From Haladaptatus salinisoli (lineage in GTDB: Archaea > Halobacteriota > Halobacteria > Halobacteriales > Haladaptataceae): 64,000 nucleotides of DNA. A program made the translations under genes and the position numbers. The stretch covers positions 930,001-994,000 of the forward strand of contig NZ_CP085327.1 of NCBI RefSeq assembly GCF_020614375.1, written 5' to 3'. Below, one piece after another: positions 57,196-64,000 of this stretch. Under the pieces are notes generated by a model, which made no database searches, was not told the origin of the DNA, and worked only from the letters and a program-made list of their open reading frames with translations. How positions within the stretch are numbered: position 1 is the stretch's first letter; each line of letters opens with the position of its first letter.

Positions 57196-57290
57196 TGGTA
57201 ACGCCTCCACTCGACGTTCGTACCTCACGAAAGTTAACGATTGCCCCGAATCGGCGTCGCGTCGAACGGGGCTCCGGCCTCGTGGCGTCG

Positions 57291-58313
57291 TTATCGTTCC
57301 CGCGGCGCGGTCACGCGCGAGACCGCGTTCGAACTCGCGACGCGTAATCTCGGTCCAGCCACGAGCGCTCCGCCGAGACAGACGAGCAGGACCGCCACCG
57401 AATCCCCGACCGTCCACTCGTTTCTCGGGGCGTCGTCGCGGACCGGCGGGCCGAACTTTCCCCCGCCCGCACTCGCGTGCGAACCGTTCGGCACCCTCGT
57501 CTCGGTCGACGACGTCCGTTCGGTTTTCGTCGCCGTGGGGGCCGTTTCCGTCGCGTCCGCACCGCCGCCCGCGCTGGTCCGCCGTGTCGATTCCGTCTCC
57601 GGTTCCGCCGACGCCGGCGTTCGGGCGGTGCTCGTCGCGTCCCGCGTCGGTCCGGACGTCGACGTGCTGGTCGTCGCCGTCGCCGGTTCGCCGGCCGTCG
57701 CGGAAGTCGCCGCGGACGTCCGCGTCGTCGTTGGCGGCGGCGTCGCGGTCGTCTCGGTGGTAGTCGACGTGGCGGTGGTGGTCGACGGCGGCGAAGTCGT
57801 CGTGGCGGTCGTCGCGCCGGTGGTCGTCGTACGAGTGACCGTCGTACTGGTGGCGGCCGAGGTACTGGTGGCGGTGGTCGCCGTCGCCGTCACCGTGGTC
57901 GTCGCCGTCGTCGTCACTGTCGTCGTGGTCTGCTCTCGGTCGCATTCGGGATACCGCGGGTTCTCGTACCTCTCGATGGAGACTCCGGTTTCGATGGTGA
58001 GGGCCGTAAGCGGTTTCCCCCGGTTCACGCCGGTGCCCCGAACGGTGTGCGTCCCCGGAGGGAGCACGCGCTGTTCCAGACCGTCGGGGAAGTGCAGGAT
58101 GACGGTCGCACTGGAGTTCGTTTCGACGGTCGCTTGGTAGCACCGGAACGTGACGTTCGGTTCTTGCCCGTCGTCCGTCGTAATCGGCAACGGAGTTCGC
58201 GCATCGGCGGTACTGCTCGCGGACGGGGCGAGACTTCCGGCGACGAGGAGTCCTGCGACGAGCAAGCAGACTAGCGTTCGAGTCGGCGAGGGGAGCGCGC
58301 GGTGTGGAAACAT
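57291..58313 (-). CDS. Surface protein with Thr-rich mucin-like stalk
   Basis: 340 residues from MFPHRALPSPTR (ATG at 58313). A signal peptide or anchor helix (LVCLLVAGLLVAGSLAP) is followed by a ~90-residue globular domain (TFRCYQATVETNSSATVILH, PPGTHTVRGTG; two Cys that may pair). Then ~130 residues are almost only Thr, Ser, Ala and Pro. A C-terminal helix (DSVAVLLVCLGGALVAGP) and a basic tail end the chain. It reads as an O-glycosylated stalk holding a small domain above the S-layer. The ACN-codon tract is locally repetitive. Confidence 0.7.
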   Translation of the reverse strand: MFPHRALPSPTRTLVCLLVAGLLVAGSLAPSASSTADARTPLPITTDDGQEPNVTFRCYQATVETNSSATVILHFPDGLEQRVLPPGTHTVRGTGVNRGKPLTALTIETGVSIERYENPRYPECDREQTTTTVTTTATTTVTATATTATSTSAATSTTVTRTTTTGATTATTTSPPSTTTATSTTTETTATPPPTTTRTSAATSATAGEPATATTSTSTSGPTRDATSTARTPASAEPETESTRRTSAGGGADATETAPTATKTERTSSTETRVPNGSHASAGGGKFGPPVRDDAPRNEWTVGDSVAVLLVCLGGALVAGPRLRVASSNAVSRVTAPRER

Positions 58314-58525
58314 GAGCCGCCGAGCGTCGATTTTCGGCAACAGTTAAAATCAGTTACGAATATTGAGATTTCATCTAAATGTACGACGGTAAAGACATAC
58401 TTTTCCGAGAAAGATTGTTAATAATTCCGAGCGTCCCACATTTATTCCCGGCGGTGAGAGACGGTGTCGGCGGTAGGGAGGGCCGGACCCCGGTCGAATC
58501 CGGCAGCGGTCGCTGAGTACCGTTC

Positions 58526-58708
58526 TCACGCCGTCTCGCGGTAGGTTTGCAACCCGAGCGAGAGTAGAATCAATCCGAGGCCGAGCGCGCCGGTCGCTTT
58601 CAAGAGGGGTGAATCGTAGAGGTAGGGCAGGACGGGGACGCTCGACAGGACGACGGTAAACGCGACGAAAACGATACCGATGCTCATGAATCCACTCGCT
58701 TTAATCAT
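58526..58708 (-). CDS. Small two-helix membrane protein
   Basis: 60 residues with two helices: GFMSIGIVFVAFTVVLSSVP and KATGALGLGLILLSLGLQ, then TYRETA. It is downstream of, and in the same direction as, the 34-residue frame at 58921. Family not recognised. Confidence 0.55.
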   Translation of the reverse strand: MIKASGFMSIGIVFVAFTVVLSSVPVLPYLYDSPLLKATGALGLGLILLSLGLQTYRETA

Positions 58709-58920
58709 CCTGAATTATGATTCACACGTAGGGGTATTGGTCGTTTCGCCCGCCGAGACGCGATAACGGGGCGAAAACGCCCGACGAGGTGGACCGCGCT
58801 CGCGGACTTTCGCGGCCGCGACGACTCCGATTCGGTTACCGGCCGTCGGAGGGGGGAGTTCGCACTCGACGCGACTACCCTCCTCGCTTCGAAGATTCGA
58901 ACGAAGGCGGTGGGACACCG

Positions 58921-59025
58921 TTACCGTTCGTCCACCGAATCCTCTTCCGGTTCGTCGGAACTGTCGAACAGCGCGAGGTGGACGTAGGCCCACGCTTCCG
59001 CCCGTTTCGTTCTCGGTCCGGTCAT
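58921..59025 (-). CDS. 34-residue acidic-tailed peptide behind a DtxR-like box
   Basis: ATG at 59025, TAA at 58923-58921: MTGPRTKRAEAWAYVHLALF, then an acidic SSDEPEEDSVDER tail. It is too short to judge by composition alone, but a DtxR/IdeR-like palindrome 74-87 bases upstream in its promoter region supports it. Possibly a metal-responsive small protein. Confidence 0.4.
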   Translation of the reverse strand: MTGPRTKRAEAWAYVHLALFDSSDEPEEDSVDER

Positions 59026-59098
59026 TCTCGTACACCCTCCGTTTCGTCCGCGTCGGTTCGCCGGTTCGTTCGCCGAACTGGGCCGCCGAGCACCGATA

Positions 59099-59112
59099 TT
59101 AGGCTAACCTAA
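59099..59112. promoter_or_regulatory. DtxR/IdeR-type iron box
   Basis: TTAGGCTAACCTAA is a near-perfect palindrome and matches the TTAGGTTAGCCTAA-like core recognised by DtxR/IdeR/SirR metalloregulators, which include haloarchaeal Idr proteins. It overlaps the TAATAT promoter element for the minus-strand gene at 58921. The plus-strand gene at 59251 is 139 bases away and could also be controlled. Confidence 0.6.
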
Positions 59113-59250
59113 ATCACGCACCGGTAAAAAGATTCGGGCGCGGAACGCCGTCTCGCCGACGCCACCGCACCGATTCGCGTTCGCGTTTCGCCGGCGTCGA
59201 ACCGCAAGAAACACCACGAATCGCGGCCTACCGGCGAGGAACGGCGAACC

Positions 59251-59727
59251 ATGTCACCCACCGATTCGGACGACCCGATGGGGTTCGACCAGAACGTCGA
59301 TTACCTCGGACGCGCGGTCAGAGCCGTCGTGCCGCAGTGGGTCGCGCGGCGGGGTATCGCGGTCACCGTGAGCACCGACCGAACGCGGTACGCGGTCGGC
59401 GACGAGATACGGATATCGGTCGAGTTCGAGAACCGATTTCCGTTTCCGGTGTCGGTCGAGACGCCGCGACGGCGACTCTGGGGCTGGGAGGTGGACGGCG
59501 AACTCGAGGCGAGCGACGAGTCCTACTACGTCCGCGACCGTCCGAACGCGTTCCACTTCCGAGCGCGGGAACGAAAGCGCGTTCGCGCGACGTGGGACGG
59601 GCGATTCGAACGAACCGACCGGTCGTCCCGGCGCGTCCCCGCCGAACCTGGCGAACACACGATAGCCGCCTACCTCGCCACCGAGGACGGGCGACCGCGG
59701 GACGAAACCACCGTCACGCTCCGCTAA
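59251..59727 (+). CDS. Small Ig-like protein, unknown function
   Basis: 158 residues, no signal peptide. The middle ([35 protein letters not shown]) looks like a beta-sandwich of the BsuPI/Ig type, ending [15 protein letters not shown]. Probably cytoplasmic. Its TAA interleaves with the TAG of the convergent oppF gene (59724-59727). Confidence 0.65.
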   Translation: MSPTDSDDPMGFDQNVDYLGRAVRAVVPQWVARRGIAVTVSTDRTRYAVGDEIRISVEFENRFPFPVSVETPRRRLWGWEVDGELEASDESYYVRDRPNAFHFRARERKRVRATWDGRFERTDRSSRRVPAEPGEHTIAAYLATEDGRPRDETTVTLR

Positions 59728-61019
59728 CCTTCCTTCTGGAGTCCGCCGACGACGTCGTCGCGGTGGCGGTGACACGCCGCGTCGTGGGGCGACGTGCCGT
59801 ACTCCGTCGGCACCTCGTACTCGGGAATCAGTCGGGCGCAGACGCTCCGTTCGGCGAACGACTCGTCGAGCAGTTCGGCCGCTCGCTCCCAGTCGTCGCC
59901 CACGACGCGGTCTATCGCGTCGTCGACGATGCGACCCGCCTCCCCGCCCGGTTTCGCGTCGGCGAAGAATCGCGCTTCCACGTCGGCTCCGTCGGTCGGT
60001 TCGAACGACCGACGCTGGACTTCGCGCATGAACCGACGCGCGTTCGCCCACTCCTCCTGCGTGAACTCGTACTCGGGGGGTGCGATGAGTTTCGGACACC
60101 GCGTTCGGAAGCGACAGCCGGACGGCGGGTCGATGGGCGAGGGAACGTCGCCTTCGAGCACGCCGCGGGTTCCCTCCGCGCGCGGGTCGGGCACCGGAAT
60201 CGACTCGAGGAGGGCCTCCGTGTAGGGGTGCTGCGGATTCTCGAACAGCTCCTCCTTGTCCGCGAGTTCGACCAGTTGGCCGAGGTACATCACCGCCACT
60301 CGGTCGCTGATGTGGCGGATGACGGAGAGGTCGTGGGCGATGAACAGGTAGGTCAGCCCGAACTCGTCCTGTAGCTCGCGCATGGTGTTCAACACCTGCG
60401 CCTGTATCGACACGTCCAGCGCCGTGACCGGTTCGTCGCAGACGATGAAATCCGGGTTCACGCTCAGGGCGCGGGCGAGGTTGACGCGCTGGCGCTGACC
60501 CCCCGAGAAGGCGTGGGGGTGGCGGTTGTAGTGTTGCGGGTCGAGGCCGACCTTCTCCAACAGCTCCCGCGCGCGCTCCTCGCGCTCGTCGGCGTCGTAC
60601 AGCCCGTGGGCCTTCATCGGCTCCTCGACGATGGGGCCGATCTTCATCCGCGGGTCGAGCGACGACTGCGGGTCCTGAAATATCATCTGCATGTCCTTGC
60701 GCTGCGCTCGCAGCTCCTCGTCGCTCAACTCGGTGAGGTTTCTGCCCTTGAAGTAGACGGTGCCCGCGGTCGGTTCGAGGAGTCGGAGTATCGACCGCGC
60801 GAGCGTCGATTTCCCGCACCCGGACTCGCCGACCAGTCCGAGCGTCTCGCCCTTGCGTATCGTAAAGGAGACGTCTTCGACGGCGCGAACCCGCTGCTGT
60901 TCGCCGAACAACCCCGACAGGAACCCGCCGCCGTCGGCGAAGTGTTTCGTGAGCCCCTCCACTTCGAGGAGCGGTTCCCCGGTTTTCGCGTCGTCCGCCG
61001 CGGCCCGGTCGACGGACAT
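59724..61019 (-). CDS. oppF: Peptide ABC transporter ATP-binding protein (OppF/DppF-like)
   Basis: About 431 residues from the ATG at 61019 (GAGGTG lies nine bases upstream; a GTG at 61040 is the alternative). Walker [10 protein letters not shown], signature [15 protein letters not shown], Walker [16 protein letters not shown]. The C-terminal oligo-peptide domain begins [11 protein letters not shown] but then carries ~90 extra residues before its last cysteines (SVCARL, DAACHRH), much longer than in OppD. Couples ATP hydrolysis to peptide or nickel uptake. Confidence 0.93.
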   Translation of the reverse strand: MSVDRAAADDAKTGEPLLEVEGLTKHFADGGGFLSGLFGEQQRVRAVEDVSFTIRKGETLGLVGESGCGKSTLARSILRLLEPTAGTVYFKGRNLTELSDEELRAQRKDMQMIFQDPQSSLDPRMKIGPIVEEPMKAHGLYDADEREERARELLEKVGLDPQHYNRHPHAFSGGQRQRVNLARALSVNPDFIVCDEPVTALDVSIQAQVLNTMRELQDEFGLTYLFIAHDLSVIRHISDRVAVMYLGQLVELADKEELFENPQHPYTEALLESIPVPDPRAEGTRGVLEGDVPSPIDPPSGCRFRTRCPKLIAPPEYEFTQEEWANARRFMREVQRRSFEPTDGADVEARFFADAKPGGEAGRIVDDAIDRVVGDDWERAAELLDESFAERSVCARLIPEYEVPTEYGTSPHDAACHRHRDDVVGGLQKEG

Positions 61020-61032
61020 CGGTTCGCTCACC

Positions 61033-62154
61033 TCAGTCACCTCCCCCCGAGCGGTTCACGACGTCGCCGGAGATGCCGGCCTTCGCGCGAACGTCGATGG
61101 GTTCGCTGACCCAGTAGCCGACGTCGAACTCGTCGTGTTTCAGGCAGGCGGCGCGGTGCGAGCGTTCGTCCGCGTCCGACACCTCGCGGCAGTCGGGGTG
61201 GACTTCCGTGCAGACCTCCCGGGCGTCCGGACAGCGCGTGTGGAACCGGCAGCCCCGCGGCGGGTCGATGGCTTCCGGCATCACGCCCCGAACCGGGGAG
61301 AGTTCCTCGACGGTTTGGTCCGGTCGCGGCATCGAGTCCAACAGCGCCTCCGTGTAGGGGTGTTTCGTGTCGTAGAAGAGGTCGTCGACCGCCGCCTGCT
61401 CGACGATTTCGCCGAGGTACATCACGTTGACGCGGTCGCAGAGCTCGGCGACGACGCCCATGTCGTGGGTGACCCAGATGAAGCTCGTGTCGTACTTCTC
61501 CTGTAGCTCGTCGACGAGCGCGAGTATCTGCCCTTCGACGGTCACGTCGAGCGCGGTCGTCGGCTCGTCCGCGATGATGAGGCTCGGCTCGCACGCGAGC
61601 GCCATGGCGATGAGCACGCGCTGGCGCATCCCGCCCGAGAACTGGTGCGGGTAGTTGTCGTAGCGCACTTCCGGTTCGGGAATGCCGACCTCGCGGAGCA
61701 TGTGAATCGCCTCCGCTTTCGCCTCTCCCTTCGAGAGGTCGCGATTTATCTGGATGAACTCCCGGAGTTGGCTCCCGACGGTGAACACCGGGTTCAGACT
61801 CTCCATGGGGTCTTGGAAGATGATGGCGATCTCGTTGCCGCGAATTCGGCGGCGCATCTCCTCGTTCGAGAGCATCTCGTCTCGCTCCCGGAGTTCGCCG
61901 TCGGGCCCCTCCTCGAGGCCGAACAGCACGTCGTCCTTGTACCGAACTTCCCCGGCGACTATCTCGCCGGGGTGGTCGACGAGTCGGAGGATGCTCTGGG
62001 CCGCGACGCTCTTTCCGGCCCCCGATTCGCCGACGAGGCCGACGATTTCCCCTTCGTTCACGTCGAAGGAGATGCCGTCGACCGCGCGGACGACGCCCTC
62101 TTCGGTGAAAAACTGCGTCTTCAGGTCGTTTATCTGGAGTAGTGTGTCGGTCAT
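61033..62154 (-). CDS. oppD: Peptide ABC transporter ATP-binding protein (OppD/DppD-like)
   Basis: 373 residues. Walker [10 protein letters not shown], signature [15 protein letters not shown], Walker [15 protein letters not shown]. The terminal cysteine-rich motif ([21 protein letters not shown]) matches the cluster-binding C-terminus seen in DppD. One base separates it from oppC. It forms a heterodimer with OppF. Confidence 0.94.
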   Translation of the reverse strand: MTDTLLQINDLKTQFFTEEGVVRAVDGISFDVNEGEIVGLVGESGAGKSVAAQSILRLVDHPGEIVAGEVRYKDDVLFGLEEGPDGELRERDEMLSNEEMRRRIRGNEIAIIFQDPMESLNPVFTVGSQLREFIQINRDLSKGEAKAEAIHMLREVGIPEPEVRYDNYPHQFSGGMRQRVLIAMALACEPSLIIADEPTTALDVTVEGQILALVDELQEKYDTSFIWVTHDMGVVAELCDRVNVMYLGEIVEQAAVDDLFYDTKHPYTEALLDSMPRPDQTVEELSPVRGVMPEAIDPPRGCRFHTRCPDAREVCTEVHPDCREVSDADERSHRAACLKHDEFDVGYWVSEPIDVRAKAGISGDVVNRSGGGD

Positions 62155-62155
62155 G

Positions 62156-63145
62156 TTAGTTCTTGATTCGCGGGTCGAGCGCGTCTCGCAGGCCGTCGCC
62201 GAGCAGGTTGAAGCCCATCACCGTGACGAGGATGGCGATTCCCGGCCACAGGCTGAACCACGGGTCGGGGAGCATGTACCCCCGCGACTGGTTCAGCATC
62301 TGTCCCCACGACGGCGTCGGCGGTTGCGCGCCGAAGCCGAGGAAGGAGAGTCCGGCCACGATGAGGATGCTGATGCCGACCTGCAGCGTCGCCTGGACGA
62401 GGACGGGCGCGAAACTGTTCGGGATGACGTGTCTGAGGATGATGTTCCGGTCGCGGACGCCGGCGGCCCGGGCAGCTTCGATGTACTCCTCCTCGCGGAC
62501 GCTGACCACGCGCGACCGAATCAGCCGGGCGAACACCGGGATCGTCGTGATGCCGACCCCGATCATCGCGTAGGTGATGTCGCGCCCGAACGCGGCCATG
62601 AACGCGATGACCAGCACGAGGAACGGAATCGCGTACAGCGTCTCGACGAGGCGCATCAGCGCGTCGTCCGTCCATCCGCCGTAGTAGCCCGCGACCGCAC
62701 CGACGAGCGTTCCGCACACCAGTCCGAACCCGGTCGAGACGATGCCGACCTGCATCGCTATCCGCGACCCGTAGACCAGGCGGACGAGGATATCCCGCCC
62801 GCGGTGGTCGGTTCCGAGCGGATACTTCCACGTCCCGGTGCCGAACGTGTTCTCCATTCCGACCGGCGGCAGCAGGATTCTGGCGTTGGCCGGGTCGTTC
62901 ACCGGATTGTACCAGAACCGGGACGCGATGGCGTAGTCGAACACCGTGGCGTCGACGTACGCGAACACCGCCATCGCGGTCATCGCGCTGATGATGTAGA
63001 GGCCGATTCGCGCCGTCGTATCGCGGCGGATCTGTTCGACGGCGTACCGCCAGCCGACGTTGGCCTCGACTCGGTCGCCGCCCTCGTATCGGTCGTTCGT
63101 CTGCGGTTCGCGGAGTTCGTCCGTCTGCGTTTCTGTCGTTCCCAT
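62156..63145 (-). CDS. oppC: Peptide ABC transporter permease (OppC/DppC-like)
   Basis: 329 residues from the ATG at 63145. It begins with a polar cytoplasmic segment and has six helices. LGTDHRGRDILVRLVYGSRIA and the EAA loop EAARAAGVRDRNIILRHVIPN are typical. A ~60-residue extracellular loop after helix 1 (YNPVNDPANARIL) is longer than in E. coli DppC. Two bases separate it from oppB. Confidence 0.93.
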   Translation of the reverse strand: MGTTETQTDELREPQTNDRYEGGDRVEANVGWRYAVEQIRRDTTARIGLYIISAMTAMAVFAYVDATVFDYAIASRFWYNPVNDPANARILLPPVGMENTFGTGTWKYPLGTDHRGRDILVRLVYGSRIAMQVGIVSTGFGLVCGTLVGAVAGYYGGWTDDALMRLVETLYAIPFLVLVIAFMAAFGRDITYAMIGVGITTIPVFARLIRSRVVSVREEEYIEAARAAGVRDRNIILRHVIPNSFAPVLVQATLQVGISILIVAGLSFLGFGAQPPTPSWGQMLNQSRGYMLPDPWFSLWPGIAILVTVMGFNLLGDGLRDALDPRIKN

Positions 63146-63147
63146 CG

Positions 63148-64000
63148 TCAGTCCACCTCGTCGTAGGTCACGCGGGGGTCGATGTACGCGTACGAAAGGT
63201 CGGTGAGGATGACCCCGACGACGAACGTCAGGCCGAAGAAGATGGTCGTCCCCATGACCAGCGGATAGTCCTGGTTGTTGATCGCCGTGATGATGAGCCG
63301 CCCCATCCCGTTGATGTTGAACACCGTCTCGGTCAACACCGCCCCGCCGAGCGCCGACGTGAGTTGCAGCCCGACGACCGTGATGACGGGGAGCTGCGCG
63401 TTCCGAAACGCGTGCTTTCGAACGATTTTGCGCTCCGCGACGCCGTACGCCCGCGCCAGTTTCACGTACTCCTGCTGGAGCACCTCGAGCATCGACGACC
63501 GCTCGATGCGCATGATGGCGGCCATCTGGAGCGTTCCGAGCGAGAGCGTCGGCAGGAGGAGGTGTATCACCGTCAACCGCAACACGTCGAGCCGCGACGA
63601 CGCCCCGTCGACCGAACTCGGAGCGGCCCACGGGAGGACGAGACCCGTCGCCGGGAGCACCTTCAGGTGGTACGCGAAGATGATGATCAGCATCAGCCCG
63701 ATCCAGAACGACGGCGTGCTGACGCCGACGAGCGCGACGACCCGCGAGACGTGGTCCGTCGGTTGGTTGCGCCGTCTCGCGGAGACGATGCCGAGCGGGA
63801 TGGCGGCGACGAGCGCGAACGCGAAACTGGAGAGCATGAGGAGGAGCGTCACCGGCAGCCGTTCCATTATCTTCGTCAGCACGGGCGTTCCGTAGTAGAT
63901 GCTCTCACCGAGGTTCCCTTGCGCGACCGAGACGAGGTAGTTCACGTATCTCACCGGGAGCGGCTTGTTCAGCCCGTACTGAGCGCGTATCTTTTCGACC
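63148..64000 (-). CDS. oppB: Peptide ABC transporter permease (OppB/DppB-like), partial
   Basis: The frame is open to the window edge, so the N terminus is missing (the first visible residues are EKIRAQYGLNKPLPVRYVN). Conserved NLGESIYYGTPV, the EAA loop VKLARAYGVAERKIVRKHAFRNA and AVLTETVFNINGMGRL identify DppB. The operon order is oppB-C-D-F on the minus strand, with the binding protein expected upstream, outside the window. Confidence 0.93.
   Translation of the reverse strand, partial: VEKIRAQYGLNKPLPVRYVNYLVSVAQGNLGESIYYGTPVLTKIMERLPVTLLLMLSSFAFALVAAIPLGIVSARRRNQPTDHVSRVVALVGVSTPSFWIGLMLIIIFAYHLKVLPATGLVLPWAAPSSVDGASSRLDVLRLTVIHLLLPTLSLGTLQMAAIMRIERSSMLEVLQQEYVKLARAYGVAERKIVRKHAFRNAQLPVITVVGLQLTSALGGAVLTETVFNINGMGRLIITAINNQDYPLVMGTTIFFGLTFVVGVILTDLSYAYIDPRVTYDEVD

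Noticed and set aside
57241..58140. Plus-strand open frame full of Val runs opposite the Thr-rich gene
   Set aside because: It is the exact complement of the ACN tract; the minus-strand reading has a signal helix, a globular head and a membrane end.

Overview
The window is chromosomal DNA of a halophilic archaeon (class Halobacteria). The supporting signs are high GC content, strongly acidic proteins, TATA-type promoters placed about 25-30 bases ahead of nearly leaderless starts, twin-arginine signals on most exported proteins, a Nuo operon without nuoEFG, a Bat-type HTH regulator and a haloarchaeal cox cluster. I cannot fix the genus. No rRNA, tRNA or CRISPR array was seen.

Left part (1-34 kb) is mostly housekeeping. 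It holds purK-purE; a 12-gene respiratory complex I operon (nuoA, B, CD fused, H, I, J split in two, K, L, M, N); a TrkA-N/DHH phosphoesterase; a CBS-ParB protein; a truncated haemoglobin next to the methylmalonyl-CoA mutase large subunit; a CinA/MoaB-fold protein; acetyl-CoA synthetase; and a cox cluster (subunit I with several tiny membrane proteins and a UspA). After these come a secreted PhoD-type phosphatase with a lamin-tail-like end, an MFS transporter, a GT2 glycosyltransferase, a PAS/GAF/Bat regulator, a small winged-helix protein, a cupin and a NiCoT-like metal permease.

Middle part (about 33.8-50.4 kb) is accessory and partly decayed. Composition is visibly less GC-rich over much of 33.8-40.4 kb and 48.4-50.1 kb. 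It carries three divergent paralogues of an unassigned 4-TM membrane protein, a DUF4177-like protein, a lipoprotein, and debris of an amino-acid permease, an HtrA-type protease and a third unidentified gene. Next are a NarK-type transporter with a UspA protein, asparaginase, a methyltransferase/polysaccharide-deacetylase chimera, a GT2 fragment and a lone GHKL (MORC/Hsp90-like) ATPase. The part ends with a PilB/GspE-like secretion ATPase pseudogene cut in two by a two-gene tyrosine-recombinase insertion. A GC-rich, TATA-preceded segment near 47.6 kb may encode a structured RNA.

Right part (50.4-64 kb) is transport and surface. A complete CUT1-type sugar ABC operon (binding protein, two permeases, ATPase) is followed by a large Tat-exported protein, a 41-residue acidic protein, a Thr-rich mucin-like surface protein, two small proteins with a DtxR/IdeR-like palindrome in front, a small Ig-like protein, and a peptide ABC operon (oppFDCB order on the minus strand) that runs off the window end.

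All family assignments come from reading translated motifs, without database searches.
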